Positions 4,979-6,361 of a DNA stretch of 6,361 bases are shown here, piece by piece. The position numbers were made by a program, and so were the translations under genes. This stretch comes from an uncultured Succinatimonas sp. (GTDB taxonomy: Bacteria > Pseudomonadota > Gammaproteobacteria > Enterobacterales > Succinivibrionaceae): positions 1-6,361 of the forward strand of contig CABQMD010000055.1 in the NCBI GenBank assembly GCA_902465145.1. Direction: 5' to 3'. The notes below the pieces were generated by a model. It was given only the letters and a program-made list of their open reading frames with translations, searched no databases and was not told the origin of the DNA. Within the stretch, counting starts at the first letter, position 1, and the number at the start of each line of letters is the position of its first letter.

Positions 4979-6361
4979 TTATTTTTTAGCCTTAGCCGCA
5001 CGTTCCTGCTCTATTGCAAGATCGGCATCAGGCATAGACTTGCGCGCTATGATATCCTCATTTATGAGTTTTATCAAGTCCTCAACGCTCATCTGTCCCA
5101 AATCCGCGCCTTTTCTGGTACGCACGGCTACGACGCCTTTTTCTGCTTCCTTGGCACCGCATACGGCCATATAAGGAACATGCATCAGAGTAGCTTCGCG
5201 GATCTTAAAGCCGATCTTGTCATTACGCAGATCGGATCTTACACGCAGCATCGCAGCATCAAGTTTGTCACATACCGATTTGGCGTATTCGGCCTGATCA
5301 TCGGTGATGCTCATTACAACGGCCTGTACCGGAGCAAGCCAGGTCGGGAAAGCACCTGCGTATTCTTCGGTAAGAATGCCGATGAAACGCTCAAGAGAGC
5401 CTAACAGAGCACGGTGAATCATTACCGGTACATGTTCCTGATTGTCCTCGCCGACATAAGCAGCACCCAGACGTCCGGGCAAAGAGAAGTCAAGCTGTAC
5501 GGTTCCGCACTGCCAGGCACGATCTAACGAATCGTGCAGGGTAAACTCGATCTTAGGGCCGTAGAATGCGCCTTCCCCGGGCTGCAGATCATACTCAAGA
5601 CCGTTAAACTCCAAGGCTTTCTTAAGATCTTCTTCTGCCTTATCCCAAATGGCATCGGAGCCGATGCGTTTTTCAGGACGGGTTGAAAGTTTGACGTCTA
5701 CCTTATGGAAGTTGAAAACGTCATAGATCTCATAAACCATCTTGATGCAGTCTGAAACTACGTCGAGGATCTGATCTTCGGTACAGAAGATGTGGGCATC
5801 ATCCTGTTCAAATCCGCGTACGCGCAACAGTCCGTGCAAGGACCCCGAAGGTTCGTTACGGTGATCCTTACCGAATTCTGCCATGCGAATGGGCAGATCG
5901 CGATAAGAACGCGTACGCGAATTGAAGATCTGAATGGCACCAGGGCAATTCATAGGTTTAATTGCATACTGACGGTTCTCAGACTCAGTAGTAAACATGT
6001 TTTCTGCATATTTATCCCAGTGTCCTGAGCGCTCCCACAACACGCGATCCATGATCTGAGGGGTATTCACCTCGATGTAGTGATACTTATGCAACATGGT
6101 ACGCATGAAGTTTTCAATGACACGGTAAATGGTCCAGCCGTCATTGTGCCAGAACACCAAACCGGGTGCTTCCTGCTGGAAGTGGAAAAGATCCAGCTGT
6201 TTACCCAAAACGCGGTGATCGCGTTTGGCAGCTTCCTCACGACGGTGCAGATAGTCCTTAAGCTCATCCTTGGTAGCAAAGGCGCATCCGTAAATACGCT
6301 GCAGCATCTTGTTCTTTGAATTGCCGCGCCAGTATGCTCCTGCAAAATGAGTGAGCTTGAA
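4979..6361 (-). CDS. thrS: threonine--tRNA ligase, C-terminal 460 residues (start outside the window)
   Basis: ThrRS charges tRNA-Thr with threonine and hydrolyses mischarged Ser-tRNA-Thr in a separate editing domain. The frame is open to the right edge, beginning with [18 protein letters not shown], which aligns near residue 200 of E. coli ThrRS. The N-terminal TGS and most of the editing domain therefore lie beyond the window. Counting from the first visible codon, the zinc ligands are Cys139 (in MNCPG), His190 (in DDAHIF) and His316 (in [14 protein letters not shown], also class II motif 3). Class II motif 2 is DHRNEPSG (166-173). The anticodon-binding domain starts near 340 ([12 protein letters not shown]) and contains [16 protein letters not shown]. 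The residue after MNCPG is Ala, where E. coli has His. The gene ends 94 bases before infC, as in the conserved operon. E. coli ThrRS represses its own mRNA; that leader is not visible here. Confidence 0.98.
   Translation of the reverse strand, partial: FKLTHFAGAYWRGNSKNKMLQRIYGCAFATKDELKDYLHRREEAAKRDHRVLGKQLDLFHFQQEAPGLVFWHNDGWTIYRVIENFMRTMLHKYHYIEVNTPQIMDRVLWERSGHWDKYAENMFTTESENRQYAIKPMNCPGAIQIFNSRTRSYRDLPIRMAEFGKDHRNEPSGSLHGLLRVRGFEQDDAHIFCTEDQILDVVSDCIKMVYEIYDVFNFHKVDVKLSTRPEKRIGSDAIWDKAEEDLKKALEFNGLEYDLQPGEGAFYGPKIEFTLHDSLDRAWQCGTVQLDFSLPGRLGAAYVGEDNQEHVPVMIHRALLGSLERFIGILTEEYAGAFPTWLAPVQAVVMSITDDQAEYAKSVCDKLDAAMLRVRSDLRNDKIGFKIREATLMHVPYMAVCGAKEAEKGVVAVRTRKGADLGQMSVEDLIKLINEDIIARKSMPDADLAIEQERAAKAKK

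Overview
The window looks like a gammaproteobacterial chromosome segment. On the minus strand it carries thrS-infC-rpmI-rplT in the E. coli order. The proteins closely resemble E. coli ThrRS, IF3, L35 and L20 as I remember them, and infC appears to start at AUU, as in enterobacteria. A gut or rumen lineage such as Succinivibrionaceae would fit the MalZ-like amylase and the absence of pheST after rplT, but this is a guess.

Layout. Positions 3-2048 (+) hold a large gene of the GH13 alpha-amylase family, closest to maltodextrin glucosidase MalZ, cut by the left edge. Its scaffold motifs are intact, but almost every active-site residue is replaced, so it reads as an intact pseudoenzyme. Positions 2049-2142 are a short convergent gap with a GC-rich hairpin. 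Positions 2143-3267 (-) encode a class II Fic protein (probable AMP transferase) with its own inhibitory motif and a C-terminal winged helix. Positions 3268-3676 are an AT-rich gap with the rplT terminator, a palindrome cluster and no convincing gene. Positions 3677-6361 (-) are rplT, rpmI, infC and the 3' two thirds of thrS.

How it works together. The minus-strand block is a translation operon: threonyl-tRNA synthetase, initiation factor 3 and two 50S proteins. Three control elements can be proposed: an AUU start on infC with a perfectly spaced ribosome binding site, a long hairpin in the thrS-infC gap, and an irregular stem plus a small hairpin over the rpmI ribosome binding site, where the L20 operator lies in E. 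coli. The operon closes with an intrinsic terminator directly after rplT. Fic and the amylase-like gene are separate units. Fic is more AT-rich than its neighbours and may be a later arrival.

The best candidate for something undescribed is the amylase-like gene: a full-length GH13 barrel whose catalytic residues have been erased except the nucleophile aspartate.
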